Shown piece by piece: positions 20,601 through 32,200 of a stretch of DNA of 64,000 nucleotides. Origin of the DNA: Branchiostoma floridae (Eukaryota > Chordata > Leptocardii > Amphioxiformes > Branchiostomatidae). Position 1 is the stretch's first letter. Each line of letters starts with the position of its first letter. The translations under genes and the position numbers were made by a program. The notes beneath the pieces are model-generated. The model was not told where the DNA came from and did no database searches. It saw nothing but the letters and a program-made list of their open reading frames with translations. Location of the stretch: contig NC_049994.1 in the NCBI RefSeq assembly GCF_000003815.2, positions 18,643,876 to 18,707,875 of the forward strand, in the 5' to 3' direction.

Positions 20601-23349
20601 GGAGGGGGGCGGAGGCAATCTACTCTACATCCACCTACAAGTTTTGTTTTTGTTTTCAAGTGACGATCAGTAAAGCAGAGGCTGCTGCCCTGCAATACTA
20701 CCTGGACAGGGATAAACAAAGGCCCGGTGGCACCGACTGGGGGCAAACGCCAGACCCTGAACTTCCAGCGCATGGCCAGGAGCTACTCCAATGTGGAGGG
20801 GAAGCTCCACAAGAATGGTAAACTTGTTCTTATTCAGGAGGACTTCAAAGACATCATGCGTGTTTATCATGATGCCGCCTCACACCCGGGCATCACAGTA
20901 GTGAAGCGAAAGGTAATGTATTCAATACATATTACTGGTATTTACCATGTTGCTGTAAATAATTACTCTATCAAAGCACCCTTGTGTGCTCGAGAGAATA
21001 ATGTTGACAGAGAGAACACACATTTTAACAACCTTCTTTTGGCTACAGCGGTTGGAGTATGGTGTGATGGTAGTGCTTCCTGAAGCCTTGGCTGCAATCT
21101 ACCAGCTCTACTCAAAAGGCACAGCCACCCTACAGGAGGCTAGGGATTGTGTTCGGAAAGCAGGAGTTCGGGATTAGTATTATTAAACACACAATATTTC
21201 TTGTGTAACATGTTTTACAAGTTAGATTTCATGGAGCTAAATGCTCATTCATCTGGAAAGAGTGTCCTTGTTTTGATGTTGAGAACATTTTCAGAGTAGA
21301 CTAGAGTTGAACTTTGACCTGTTGCAGTCTGTTGCTGCATTCCTCATTTGACTTAAGGACAATTACAAATAAGATTTCTGAAGTTTAAAAAAAGTGCCTT
21401 CCTTTAGATCCCTCATCATTGAGTATGGTATTATATTGCATTAGTTCTTTTATTCTCAAAGCAGGTGTTACATCTCCTGAAAGTCTGTATTACTGGTCTG
21501 TAAGATAATACTATTTTCTGTCTAGTGCTGTTTAATCATCTTGGCTGTTTACAAAATGTCACCCACATATGTAAGATGTTGACTTAATTTTTAGTTCTTG
21601 ATGGTAATCAAAGACGTGTACATAAAAAGTGCAGTCAGGAGCTTATATTCTTTCACACATGAGCTAATGTTCTTACACACAATATTTTTGTGTAACATGT
21701 TTCACAAGTTAGATTTCATAGAGCAAAATGCTCATTCATCTGGAAAGAGTGCCCTTGTGTTCAGAGCATTTTCAGATTAGAGTAGAGTTACACTTTGACG
21801 CAGGAGGAGCTGCGGGTATGTTGAAAGTATGTTGTACAATTGTCTTGTTGACAAATGTTCAATTATCTGGTTGAACCTAAACATACTGTTTTGAAGGTTT
21901 ATTAAAATTTTGAAATGATATTGACCCATTCATTTATCTAAGACATCTTGTTTCTGAAATAAAAGCATGGAGGAACTGAATGAGATGAGTCCTTTTAGTT
22001 AATGATAAAATTTCTCAAAGCCCGTACTGTATAGTAACTTTTATTTATCTTTCATGGATAAATCTATTTATTAGGCAAAGAAAAGATGACAAATCGTATG
22101 ATAAAAGTTACCTTTATTGCAAGTTACTGCACAGAGGTAATTGCACACTGCTGACTACAATATATATACAGTGTGCACAGATAATGGGAAATTTATCAAA
22201 CTTAATTCCATGCAGATTAAACACTATTTTGTCCTTTTGATTACAACTATATGATTTTTATCCATCTAATTTTGCAAAGAAAACACAGAAAGCACTTCTT
22301 AATAGCGCATCCCAAGATGTACTACAAAATGTACCATAAAAAGTACTACAAAATGTACCATAAAACATGATGACAGTCAATGAAAACGTCCAGCTGCACA
22401 TTGATCAATTCCCCAAGCCATTCAGTTCACAGGTTGTGTTCTATCGCAAAAGCGCTTCGCGTCTAACAAGAATAGTAGATTGTCGTCTATCCTATAAAAA
22501 GCGCTTCTGGGATAAGATGTGCTTCTATCCTAAAAGCGCTTCTATGATATCCAGAACACGTCGCAAGCGAAGGAGCGCTTTCTGGATATCCTAGAAGCGC
22601 TCCTGTCGAAGGAGGCCGACATCTGTCTTCTCCCAGGGTGACTTTGTTAATGGTTTGCTGAATTTCAGCTTTTGGTTTGTTTCGAACTATCAAACCGGAG
22701 ATAGCGATACTAGTCGGTGTTTAGGGTTCCATGCAGTCAACACGTCGCGAGAAAATGGCAGCAGTAATTTCCGGTGATTGTTTACACCGAAGTTTCCATA
22801 TTTAGTTCGGCCTCGCGACACCTGCCGTAATCTACGTGATCGAAATCCGCAGTTTATAAAGCAACCGCTGAACCTAGATTTTACGTGATTATGTGAGGGT
22901 TACACCGGCCCACGGAGTCCCAAAAAATTATTTGGTTTGTGCAAACTGCGTTAATTTGGCGTAAGTATATGCGATCTTCTATCACAATCAAACCCGGAAG
23001 TGACCGAGTAGGGAGAACAAAGATGGCGGCCTTTTGACTACGAAAAATCACAAGATAGTCTCCGCCTCCCAAGACACTAAGCTCCTCCCACAAGTGCACG
23101 TTCTGGATAAACACGTCGGCTTATCCTGAATGCGCTCCGACAGAAGCGCATTCAGGATATCCAGAATGCGCTCCTCGCTTGCGACGTGTTCTGGATATCC
23201 CATAAGCGCTTTTAGGATAGAAGCACATTTTTGATGCCGGTCTATCCTAAAAGGGCTTCTATCCTAAAAGCGCTTTTAGGATAGACGACATTCTAGGATG
23301 TAACAAACCTACCTGTTATGATGGCTACCTTTCCGCCTAAGTCAGGCAT
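14655..23349 (-). CDS. Classical short-chain dehydrogenase/reductase, nine exons, catalytic Tyr replaced
   Basis: Exons in gene order: 23313-23349, 19211-19350, 18552-18644, 17908-18046, 17265-17305, 16557-16626, 16335-16371, 15345-15411, 14655-14813. All have AG/GT borders and consistent phase, and they give 260 residues, the usual length for the family. Landmarks: TGASSGIG at residues 12-19 (cofactor Rossmann loop), NNAG at 92-95, Asn117 in NVNVRS, Ser144 in NVSSVNG, and Lys161 in SNMSK. The position four residues before the Lys, normally the catalytic Tyr, is Ser157 (codon TCC). The usual NPG after strand beta 6 reads NLG. C-terminal SDASFITGAQVPVDGGW is typical. Family knowledge: NAD(P)-dependent oxidoreduction of alcohols and ketones; FabG-like members are the closest in style. 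Substrate unknown. The Tyr loss suggests altered or lost catalysis. Confidence 0.88.
15047..15145. repeat. Dispersed repeat, copy 1
   Basis: GAATTGCGAGGAGC and ACAATA(G/A)GC(G/A)GGGCTAAAT recur in inverse orientation at 54290-54405 in a DHCR24 intron. Identity unknown. Confidence 0.6.
15717..15846. mobile_element. Hairpin element in SDR intron
   Basis: ATTTTCGGCCGAAGACTCCG is mirrored by CGGAGTCTTCGGCCGAAAAT about 80 bp later. Confidence 0.75.
16890..17113. mobile_element. ~222-bp hairpin MITE in SDR intron
   Basis: Arms AGCCCTTTCACAGAG..CATGTGC..CGACAGGAATTCTAGGTAA are mirrored at the other end (TTACCTAGAATTCCTGTCG..GCACATGC..CTCTGTGAAAGGGCT). Confidence 0.82.
17372..17631. mobile_element. 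~260-bp inverted-repeat element in SDR intron
   Basis: About 70-bp terminal arms: GAATAAAGAGACTCTTTTTA, then ACGTTTCGGTGACCGTCTGT, inverted at the right end. The same ACGTTTCGGT / CTTCNTCAGGGCAA theme recurs near 25680-25750 and 54770-54840. Confidence 0.8.
18344..18545. mobile_element. Palindromic MITE (GGTAACCTATATC family) abutting an SDR splice donor
   Basis: Arms TTAACGCTAGTTCACCTTTA and TAAAGGTGAACTAGCGTTA. The right edge lies six bases inside the intron from the donor of SDR exon 18552-18644. Confidence 0.82.
19360..19725 (-). repeat. Partial copies of SDR exon 2 acceptor region
   Basis: Three upstream copies of the exon 2 start are seen on the minus strand (around 19471-19515, 19580-19628, 19690-19720). 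Each has an acceptor-like CAG followed by GTGCAAGCTC(C/A)GGAATC and CAGCTGTGG. They are separated by GA-rich, AGAGAG-type purine tracts. They duplicate the cofactor-binding loop but lack the rest of the exon. Confidence 0.82.
20128..20400. mobile_element. Palindrome-rich element related to 22476-23295
   Basis: Starts with CCTAAAAGCGCTTTTAGG, a perfect palindrome, then degenerate CATTCAGGATATCC motifs. It continues into a block (GTGATTGACAGGAC..CCATAT) shared with 31283-31370. One-ended or truncated copy. Confidence 0.6.
20661..21176 (+). pseudogene. Decayed coding fragment, unassigned
   Basis: Around 20672-20730 one frame reads AAALQYYLDRDKQRPGGT. Protein-like sequence then continues in a neighbouring frame as SYSNVEGKLHKNGKLVLIQE and YHDAASHPGITVVKRK, which faintly resembles the zinc-binding region in front of retroelement integrases. 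A second piece at 21049-21176 reads LPEALAAIYQLYSKGTATLQ to a stop. A frame change is needed to join the parts. It could be a transposon remnant or a broken host gene. Homology is weak. Confidence 0.3.
21180..21800. repeat. Tandem duplication, ~490-bp spacing
   Basis: ACACACAATATTT..TGTGTAACATGTTT..AATGCTCATTCATCTGGAAA occurs at 21187-21320 and again at 21675-21800 with few differences. Confidence 0.8.
22476..23295. mobile_element. ~820-bp inverted-repeat element with palindromic arms
   Basis: Both ends carry TAGA(T/A)TGTCGTCTATCC, then repeated CCTAAAAGCGCTT blocks, ATATCCAGAACACGTCGCAA and GAGCGC, in inverse orientation and about 150 bp or more per arm. The interior contains a region related to 32050-32240 in CHMP5 intron 1. 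No transposase is seen, so it is a non-autonomous element. It lies in SDR intron 1. Confidence 0.72.
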
Positions 23350-26217
23350 CTTTTGCTGGAAGACGACTGTTATACGTCTTACTTTGTTGCTGAGACGAAA
23401 AAAGTGTTCCCCCTCCTCGATTTTCACCGTGACCGAGGACTTTAGACCAGGGACGTCTGAACTTTAACCGCATTTTCAATGGCACCGCGGCATCAAACAA
23501 CAAGATATATGTTTCAATTTTACAAACTGTAACATAAAAGATTTAAAATATTTTAAATGTTTCTTCATCATTTGGTTGGTAGCAAAGCAAATCCTACCCT
23601 GATGGGGCTTTGTGTTCGTTCAAACCAAAGATTTATACATTGTAACTTTAATGCTTTACGTTTTGCTGCGTTGAGCGAAGCACCGTGCCCTTGAATGACC
23701 TTATTGGTAGTTCTCCAAGCAGATATTGGGTGGGATCATAACGTACCATTATGTATTCAATTAAAACCAACGACAGACATCGAACACAGAAACATTTAAT
23801 ATTGCAGGTAAAAAAAGTCGGCATACAGCATACATGTGCATGTGCATGAGTCTAGGCAGAGGTTTCTTACTGTACATGTATATAGATCCCTGCATGGTAA
23901 TTCACTACTCTGCAAGCAGACGTGCGTTCATGCTGTTTGTTTATGTGTATTTGGTTGCGCGTTTTGGTCTTTCTATTTTCTACATTTTTTGCTTTATGTC
24001 TTGGCCAGAGGAAAAACAAGGAAATAGTACAAACTAGAAAACCTAATAAAAACGCAAACAACACGACAAAAACAGCCGAAGCCGAACCTCTGCTTGCAGT
24101 GTATGGTTTCACCACGATGCAATAGCTGTGATTTCTGTGATCAATATTCGACCAACTTTGTGATTTTGTAACAGACCAATGAGGTTGGAGTATATTGTTC
24201 ATTATACAAAAAATGAAACGGTTCTATCGGTAAGGCCTGGAAATCCGACAGCAAACGACAGGAAACGGTTTGCATTTTGCGTTCACGATGCAAACTTGCA
24301 AACCGTTTCAGTTCCTTGAAAAGGCAAGGTAATGCGACCTCTGACCCCTTAGGTTGTTGTGATCTTGCCCAAACTTGTACTTCTGTGTCAGATCATTGGT
24401 CTTTGATCGTAATTTAACCAATGTCTTACTGAATTCGAAGCTGGGTTTTGTTATGACCTTGGAAATGCCTCTGAAAACATTGTGGTCCCGATATATGCCA
24501 TGCTATGACATTTCCACTGGATCTCCTGACACATTCCCCTTGCGATATCAGGACTGCTAGCTCCTCAGTCGACCAGGAGGCGGCCTGATTATAGAAACGA
24601 ATCGTACAATTGAAAACGCGGCCAAAACACCCGAATGACAGGTTAAAAATGGTACTTTTCGGAGTTTTCCCCATAACATTCCGCTAGGTATTCGATTAAA
24701 ACAGACAAACACAAACATCACACACAGAAACATTTTAATATTGCTGGTAAAAAGTTTATCCTGTACAGCATACATGTGCATGTGCATGAATCCTGACTGA
24801 AGTTTCTTACAATACAAAATTCTCCATTTCTGTCATCATCATTCTACCAGCTTTGTGATTTTGTAACGGAGCAATGAGGCTTATATCATTGTTTATATTT
24901 TAGCAGATGCGACTTAAAAGTGCAGGTAAAACAGGCATCCTGTACAAAAACATGCATGCATCCCATATAGTCTGTGAAACACAAACTATGCTATCCATGA
25001 TTCAATCACGCTAAATTCCAGTGGAATGGTATGAAATTCTGCTTGCATGGCTTTACCGCAATTAAATGACTATGCAGTTTTGCCATCACCTTTATATCAG
25101 ACAGCCCTGTGGTGTCGCTACAGACTGTTGACGCTCGTATTGTGTACAGCACTCATGAAATATTTCCTACATGCTGGTGAGCTAACCCTGAATCAAACCC
25201 TTTTGTCACTACCAAATCCTGAAAAAATGTTGCTTTGATCTCATACCTAAACAGCTTTTTGCTAGCTCATTTCTAGGGATTACACTGCCTTATTTCATTT
25301 ATAGTTTGTAGCTGTCCATACAAATGTTCCTGTTAATGTAACAGTGCTTCTTGTTGCATCGAAAAAGCTTTAATGCCTTCATATTCCAACACCACATATT
25401 CCATACACCACACCTAGTAAAAATATCAACACTTAAATATACATACTTAATATATAACCTATCAATGTGTTAGCAGAATCTATGAAATATCAACATGTTA
25501 TTCCACAAATCTAAGCTTCTGCCACCTTTAGTTTAAGTCATACACTTAGTGGGGAAAATCAAACTAAATTTTTTTTTCATAACCTATAGCATACCAAAAC
25601 ATTTGTTGATACAACTGACCAAAATTATCAAATATTAAGCACTTAACAAGATGTTTTACAATCAAGAGATATCCACCTGCGAACATTTCGGTAGTTCTTT
25701 TTCTACCTTCCTCAGGGCAAGAATGACCAGTTCCACTTCCCACTGATAGGTGGCGCTGCAAACTTGACTAACAAAACAGTGTCAGGAGAATGTTTCTTAA
25801 TTCTGTGCAAGCAACTTTACCAATAATTGAATAACCAACCTGATGAAACTGCATCTCATTCAAAGTTGCAACTACTTATCAATCACTTCTCATTCACTGG
25901 TGTCAGATAATACATAGCCACTCTATTAGTGCTAGATATTATTACAGCCATAAACTGCTTCATATATCTATATATATCTTATGCCCAGTATACAATCTTC
26001 AAAATGTCCAAACTGATTGACAAGTAGCAAGGGGGTGGGGAGGGGGGCTCATGACAACTGTGGAATCAAACACTGCTCCATTCTTGGTTTCTCCGAAGCT
26101 ACTATATGTATTAAGATTATTTATATAACAATAAACCACTTTATATATGTATATCTCAGGCCTACTACAGTTGTGAAAATGTCCAAACTGATTGACAGAT
26201 GGGGGGGGGGGGGTGTC
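23350..26217. other. Intergenic region between SDR and CHMP5
   Basis: No exon recognised. It contains a ~940-bp spaced duplication: GCATACATGTGCATGTGCATGA at 23828 and 24769 with shared flanks. An insertion-like segment (about 23906-24103) sits in the first copy and is bounded by CTCTGCAAGCAGA and TCTGCTTGCAG. G-runs at 26030-26050, 26200-26215 and 26335-26347 are low complexity. Confidence 0.5.
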
Positions 26218-29200
26218 TCATGATGACTGTGGAATCTGAGGAAGTCCAAACTCATCCACAAGTACTCCTTCCTGTAGGACAAATGATAGAAGAGAAGGGA
26301 CAGATGTTAGGAACAAGATTACTTATAAGAACGTGGGGGGGGGGGGTATATGTAAACTTTTGAGCATCAATAAACATTAGACATCCAGATAATATGACAC
26401 ACCAAGTAGCATTTTACTCAAGCAACTCGATATAATTTACGAAAAAAAGAATTTCAGAGTCACATCCAGTAGCTTGTCAATGAGTAACTATTATTTGGCG
26501 TATAAAAGTGTTAGATATCCCAATAAAAATGTATTTATTCGAGTCATAGAAGTCGCATCTTCTATGTTATTGTCGAGTTACTAGTTCCGTATTCAGTGAC
26601 CTTTTCTGTGTTTACATTTCTTGGACTCCTGCTACAAACCTAACAGTAACACCCTGCAAAAATAAAGTTATTTACAGCAATAAATATTTTAAAAGACTAA
26701 AACAGACCTGGTTGGGTTTCCCTCCATCCTTGATGCTATCAGAGGGGACAGATGGAGCTCCGACAGCCTCGTCAAGGTAACCCTCATCCTCATCCATAAA
26801 CATCTCATCTCCCAGGGCCTCAAGTTCTGTAAGAACAAGAAATCCTTTAAAAAAAACAGCCTCAATTGATGATGAGAAGGACATGGTAAGAGAGTGTAGT
26901 TTGTGAATGACTGGAAGTGTACAGTGTGGTACCACTCCTATTCTTCAATCGTGCGATGATTGATGGGAGAAAAAGCACCCTTAAGCGATTCATTGCGGGC
27001 CATTGTTTATGATAAAAGATCTAATTGTGGCAGCCATGGTCCATTGTGCAGATTATTTCATTTCCGTACTGCCACAGTTCTCAATCTAAAAACAAAGCTG
27101 ACACCTTTCCAGTAATTGCCATAAGTCGTGGTACACGAAGTGACTTTTCAGGTCATGGCTGATTTAAATCATGGCTGCATTTTAAGGAGGTTGATTAGAT
27201 GGCGTGTTACTGTGGGACAGGAATTAATGAATCAAATATGATTAACAAAAACAGACAGGTGACTGCGACTGACCAGCCTCTAGTTCGTCCTCATCCACAT
27301 CCGGCATGCCGTAGCTCCTCCCCATCACATCCTGGATCTCATTGGCCTGTTCCATCATGTCCTCCATCTGGTCTTGTAGGTCCTGGAGACAACAGTATGG
27401 AACATTAGCGGTCACCAGGCAACATGAACTCTAACCCCTAACCCCTGACCCTCCCCATCACATCCTGGATCTCATTGGCCTGTTCCATCATGTCCTCCAT
27501 CTGGTCTTGTAGGTCCTGTTATACACAACAACACAACATTGAACACTAACCCTTAACCTCTAACCCCTAAACCCTAACCCCTGACCCTCCCCATCACATC
27601 CTGGATCTCTTTAGCCTGTTCCATCATGTCCTCCATCTGGTTTTGTAGGTCCTGTTATACACAACAACACAACATTAAACACTAACCCTTAACCTCTAAC
27701 CCCTGACCCTAACCCCTGACCCTCCCCATCAGATCCTGGATCTCATTGGCCTGTTCCATCATGTCCTCCATCTGGTCTTGTAGGTCCTGTTATAGACAAC
27801 AACACAGCATTAAACACTAACCCTTAACCTCTAACCCCTAACCTCTGACCCTCCCCATCACATCCTGGATCTCATTGGCCTGTTCCATCATGTCCTCCAT
27901 CTGGTCTTGTAGGTCCTGTTATAGACAACAACACAGCATTAAACACTAACCCTTAACCTCTAACCCCTAACCTCTGACCCTCCCCATCACATCCTGGATC
28001 TCATTGGCCTGTTCCATCATATCCTCCATCTGGTCTTGTAGGTCCTGGGCATGGAATGTTAGAGGTCATGACCTTGTCAAACAAATGTTAAACTTATAGT
28101 AGCCTTTGGGGGAGGAGGGGGCATTTTCTATCTAAAACAAAATGTCTCAAAAGCCTGTTTAATCATGTTACATGTCCTCAATCTGGTCTTGCAAGTCATG
28201 GGGACAAGAGCATGGGACAGTCAAGAAAGAACATGGCTGAAGTCCTCACCTCTATGTCATCGATGTTCACCTTCTTGTATTCCTTCTTCATCTCCTTCAC
28301 TCCTGTCTTCATGGCATCCACCTGTAACAAACAAACAAACAAATAAACAACAGGTAACAATTATGAAGAATAACTGCAAGTCAAAAATAACAACAAACCA
28401 TCAGAATACAGTAAATGTTGTACAATAAAAATTGTCAACACAGCAATGTAAAGAAATAAACTTTTCCAAATCTTAATATAGTAAATGCAACATCAGCCTT
28501 CTTCATGGTGGAATGAGCCACGGAAAACAACAACACTTTTTGACGATTTGTTTCCCCTACCGTAGTTTTTGTGTCCTTGAGCATCTGTGTAGTGAAGTTG
28601 GCTTGTTCCATGTTAAAGGACTGGGTCCTCAAGTTGTCCAGCTGGCTTTCATACCTGGGGGAAAATAGACAAAACGAAATGCATCTTAAATTTGATTTTA
28701 TTTGACTTTATTTCAGCTTTCTCAGTAAATACATGTTCTTTGTAAGGGATCTTTAGAGTCAATTCCGAGTCACCGAGAGGATTTTAAAATGATATTTGTC
28801 ATAAGTTTGAACTATTCTAAGCAAAAAAATATTTCAGTCACTAAAGTTCTAAATTGTTCAAACAATTAAAAATGAATGTTTGAACCTGTTTGAACGTACC
28901 TACATATGTTGTAAACATCGGGAAAGTAATGGTACAAATATCTCTTTATTTAGAACAATTTAGAAACATCTATGTGTTTTTGTTATGGTTGAAACATGTG
29001 ATCACATGTTCCAACAATTTGTGTCATTTTTTCCCTCCATAAAAACTTTTATTACCCCCATAAACCAAACTGCTAAGCTTTGCCTTTTCTTTGGGTCTTG
29101 TATTTTTAGATTTTCTTTAGTAGACACTGGTGACTCCTTTGTCAGAAGGTGTCAGACAGACACAATTTCCTGTACTTGGCAGGGATGTGTGAATTGCCCT

Positions 29201-32200
29201 CTTCCCAGCCCACTGACCCAGTTTCATCATATTGTTTCCATGTTCGAACATGTGATCACATGTGATCACAAATGATGAATCTATGTTGGAACAGTTTAGA
29301 AACTATCAGAAATAATGACTTTGATGTTAGAAATGTTTCTAACATGTTTGAATAATGTAGAAAATATTTAGAACATCACAATGATGTTGTTAACAGTTCT
29401 AAACAGTTGCTTATCACAATTATTATGTTATAAAGATTTCCAAAATGTTGTAACAAAAGGCAAGAAACACCCTCTTGGTAATGTGGAATTGACTCTACCT
29501 ACTAGTAGCTCTTTGCAACAAGTACAATGAACACTACAGTAGACATGGACTACAGATGCTTTGGATCGCAACCCTGTTCAGCACCAGTTGCTCATCTAGT
29601 CAAACAACGTGCTGGTTATATTATAAACACACAAAACTTAGTTCAGGAACTAAACCATGAAAGCTACAGATTTGCGCTGATAAACAAGAAAATGACTTAA
29701 ACATCTCCCTTAGTTCAGAAAGGTAACTGCAACCGATAATGTACGTCGATGTAGGTTAGACATCCAGGTAAATAAGATACGCCAAAAATAGTTACTCAAG
29801 CAACTGGATATGGTTTTGAAACGGTCAGACGTTTCGGAAAGAATCCACTTTCCTTCGTCAGTGTCTAACTATTTTTGGCGTAACCGATAATGTAGTTAGT
29901 AGTACGCCTTACACAAACACCATAAGACTCACGTCTTTTTCTGCTTGAGAACTCTCAGCGCCTTCTGCTTTACCATGTTCTGTAAAACAATCACAGCAAT
30001 ACATAAAATACATAAAATAAACAAACATAAACATTCGACATTGTGCGCTTTTATAGAGCTAATTTGTTCAATTGGTCATGACAGAGAAGACAGATGTTAT
30101 GTACAGTATTTAGCTCTTTCTGACAAGCAAAACTGTTGAACAGTGGACCACAGCTTAATGTCCTGTCCTGAGGACTGCAACCCTTTCCAGTAGCATGCAT
30201 ATCAGGTGAGCAACAACAGCTGGGATTAGAATTCTCTGACTCTTGGTGTAGAGAAATGAATGGAAAATATAGTTTTCTGATCTTCCTGTACCTTAGAGGG
30301 GCCGTCCCTCATCTTCTTCATCTGTTCTCGGTACTTCTTCAGCTCAGCTTCCAGCTTGGAGATCTTCTTCTCTATGGACTCCCCTCGACTGTCCACCTGG
30401 GTATAAACATAGAATGCAATATATATAATACATGCACTTTGTAGAGTCAAATCAAGGTCTTTGGTCCAATCTTGTAACTCAGTGGGATATCCTATTAATA
30501 CTACTCTCCAAGCAGAGGTTAGGCTCCGGCTGTTTTTTTAACGTTTTTTTTGTCGTTTTTATCGGGCTTTCTATTTTGTCATTTTTTTTTCTGTGTCCGG
30601 CCTAAGGCCACACCAATTTAATTTCTTGGTTCACGGATTTTTTCATAAAAAATATGGAGCGAGAGGGCGAAATAAAAATAAAAATAAAAATTGTAAAATG
30701 GTTGGGGTAAAGGTAACGGCTAATCCAAAACATAAAGAAAAAAAGTTTTCAGCTTGAAAAAAGTCCAAAAACACTATTTTTGTACAGTAACAGCACCTGT
30801 ACCCACACTTTAAGGAGCTTATAATATAAAGGCCAATTTGCTACACCAGAAAGTTGGTGAATGGTTTCATTAATGGTGAAAATTTGCTGAGTGGTAATTT
30901 TTATTTTTATTTTTTTCCCCAAAAAATAGGAGCGAGCGAATCCGTGAACCAAGAAATTAAATCGGTGTGGCCTAAGGCCTTCTTTTCAAGAATGTCCTGG
31001 ACACCTGGATATCTCATGTGAGCATAGTCGTATACCTCTAGCATTAGATGCTGCACTGACAAAGTGCATGAAACGAAACATAGAGGGTATCATCAGGTAT
31101 GTATTTCCGTATTTTACATAATTTTTAACCAAGTTACACTAACTTACAATGGGCCGTTCCCAAAAATAAAAATAGAGGGGGGTTGATTACACCCCAATCT
31201 GTATACCCCTGTCGCATCTACTTTTCGGCGGCTCCAGGAATCGTCCAAAAACCTTACGAAAACTAGATATCCAGGATTCGTACTTCCGGTGCCGTCAATC
31301 ATGGTGATTGACAGGACAGAAAACATTATTATGCACGCCCATGTTTCCATATATGGGTCGACCTCGTGAGACCTCGACAGACTCAAGTTGCGAGAAGAGA
31401 TTAAAACCCGGAAGTGACCGCTGCCCTCCCCATGATAGGACGTCATCTGAATGCTACTAACACGTAAATAGAATGTGACGCTACACGAAAAACAAGTTCA
31501 AACACACAACACATATATAGTCGTGCGACTGTTATTGTCTATCGTTGTGGACAACGGTTGTCTTTAGACATGCGTTCAGAGTATTACGGGACACCCGCGG
31601 TGCAGGATACCATTGCAGTGCGTGCGTGACCCACAGTGACCGCTTGCTCGCAAATCAAAAACGGCGGGAGAATTCCTTATTTTCGTCAGGCGTTCAGGCC
31701 GTTTTCTGGATATCCAGGAATCGTCCTCCTGTTCAGGCCGTTTTCTGGATATCCAGGAATCGTCCTCCTGTTCAGGCCGTTTTCTGGATATCCAGGAAGC
31801 GTCCTCCTGTTCAAGCCGTTTTCTGGATATCCAGGATTCGTCCTCCTGTTCAAGCCGTTTCCTGGATATCCAGGATGTGGACCAGGCCTTGTGTGACAAA
31901 GGGACGCCATCTGGATGCTATTAACACGTTACCGTGAATGTGTCGCTATACGGAAAACAACAATAACTTTATCCCGTCTTGACTGCCATTTGTTAATTCA
32001 TTACGCAAAAAAAGAATTTTGGGCCTGATACGTAAGTAACATGTAAACATCAAAGTATCATTATCAACATTCGTTTAAGTTCTGTAACACCAGGATCAAC
32101 AGAATAATCTACACGATCTTCTTGCCGGGAGATACAAAGATAGCGGCTTTCTGACGAAAACAACATGCCCCCGCCCTCCGCATAGTCTCCTCCCTCGAAA

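Noticed and set aside
26017-26223. Small open frame on the plus strand near the CHMP5 3' end
   Set aside because: AT-rich with a G-run tail; overlaps the CHMP5 stop and 3' UTR and has no domain character.
27420-27850. Interstitial telomere from CCCTAA-like strings
   Set aside because: Short, degenerate and confined to spacers of the CHMP5 exon array; no pure TTAGGG run.
31545-31937. 130-codon open frame with [10 protein letters not shown] repeats
   Set aside because: Encoded by the GGATATCC tandem repeat of a mobile element.
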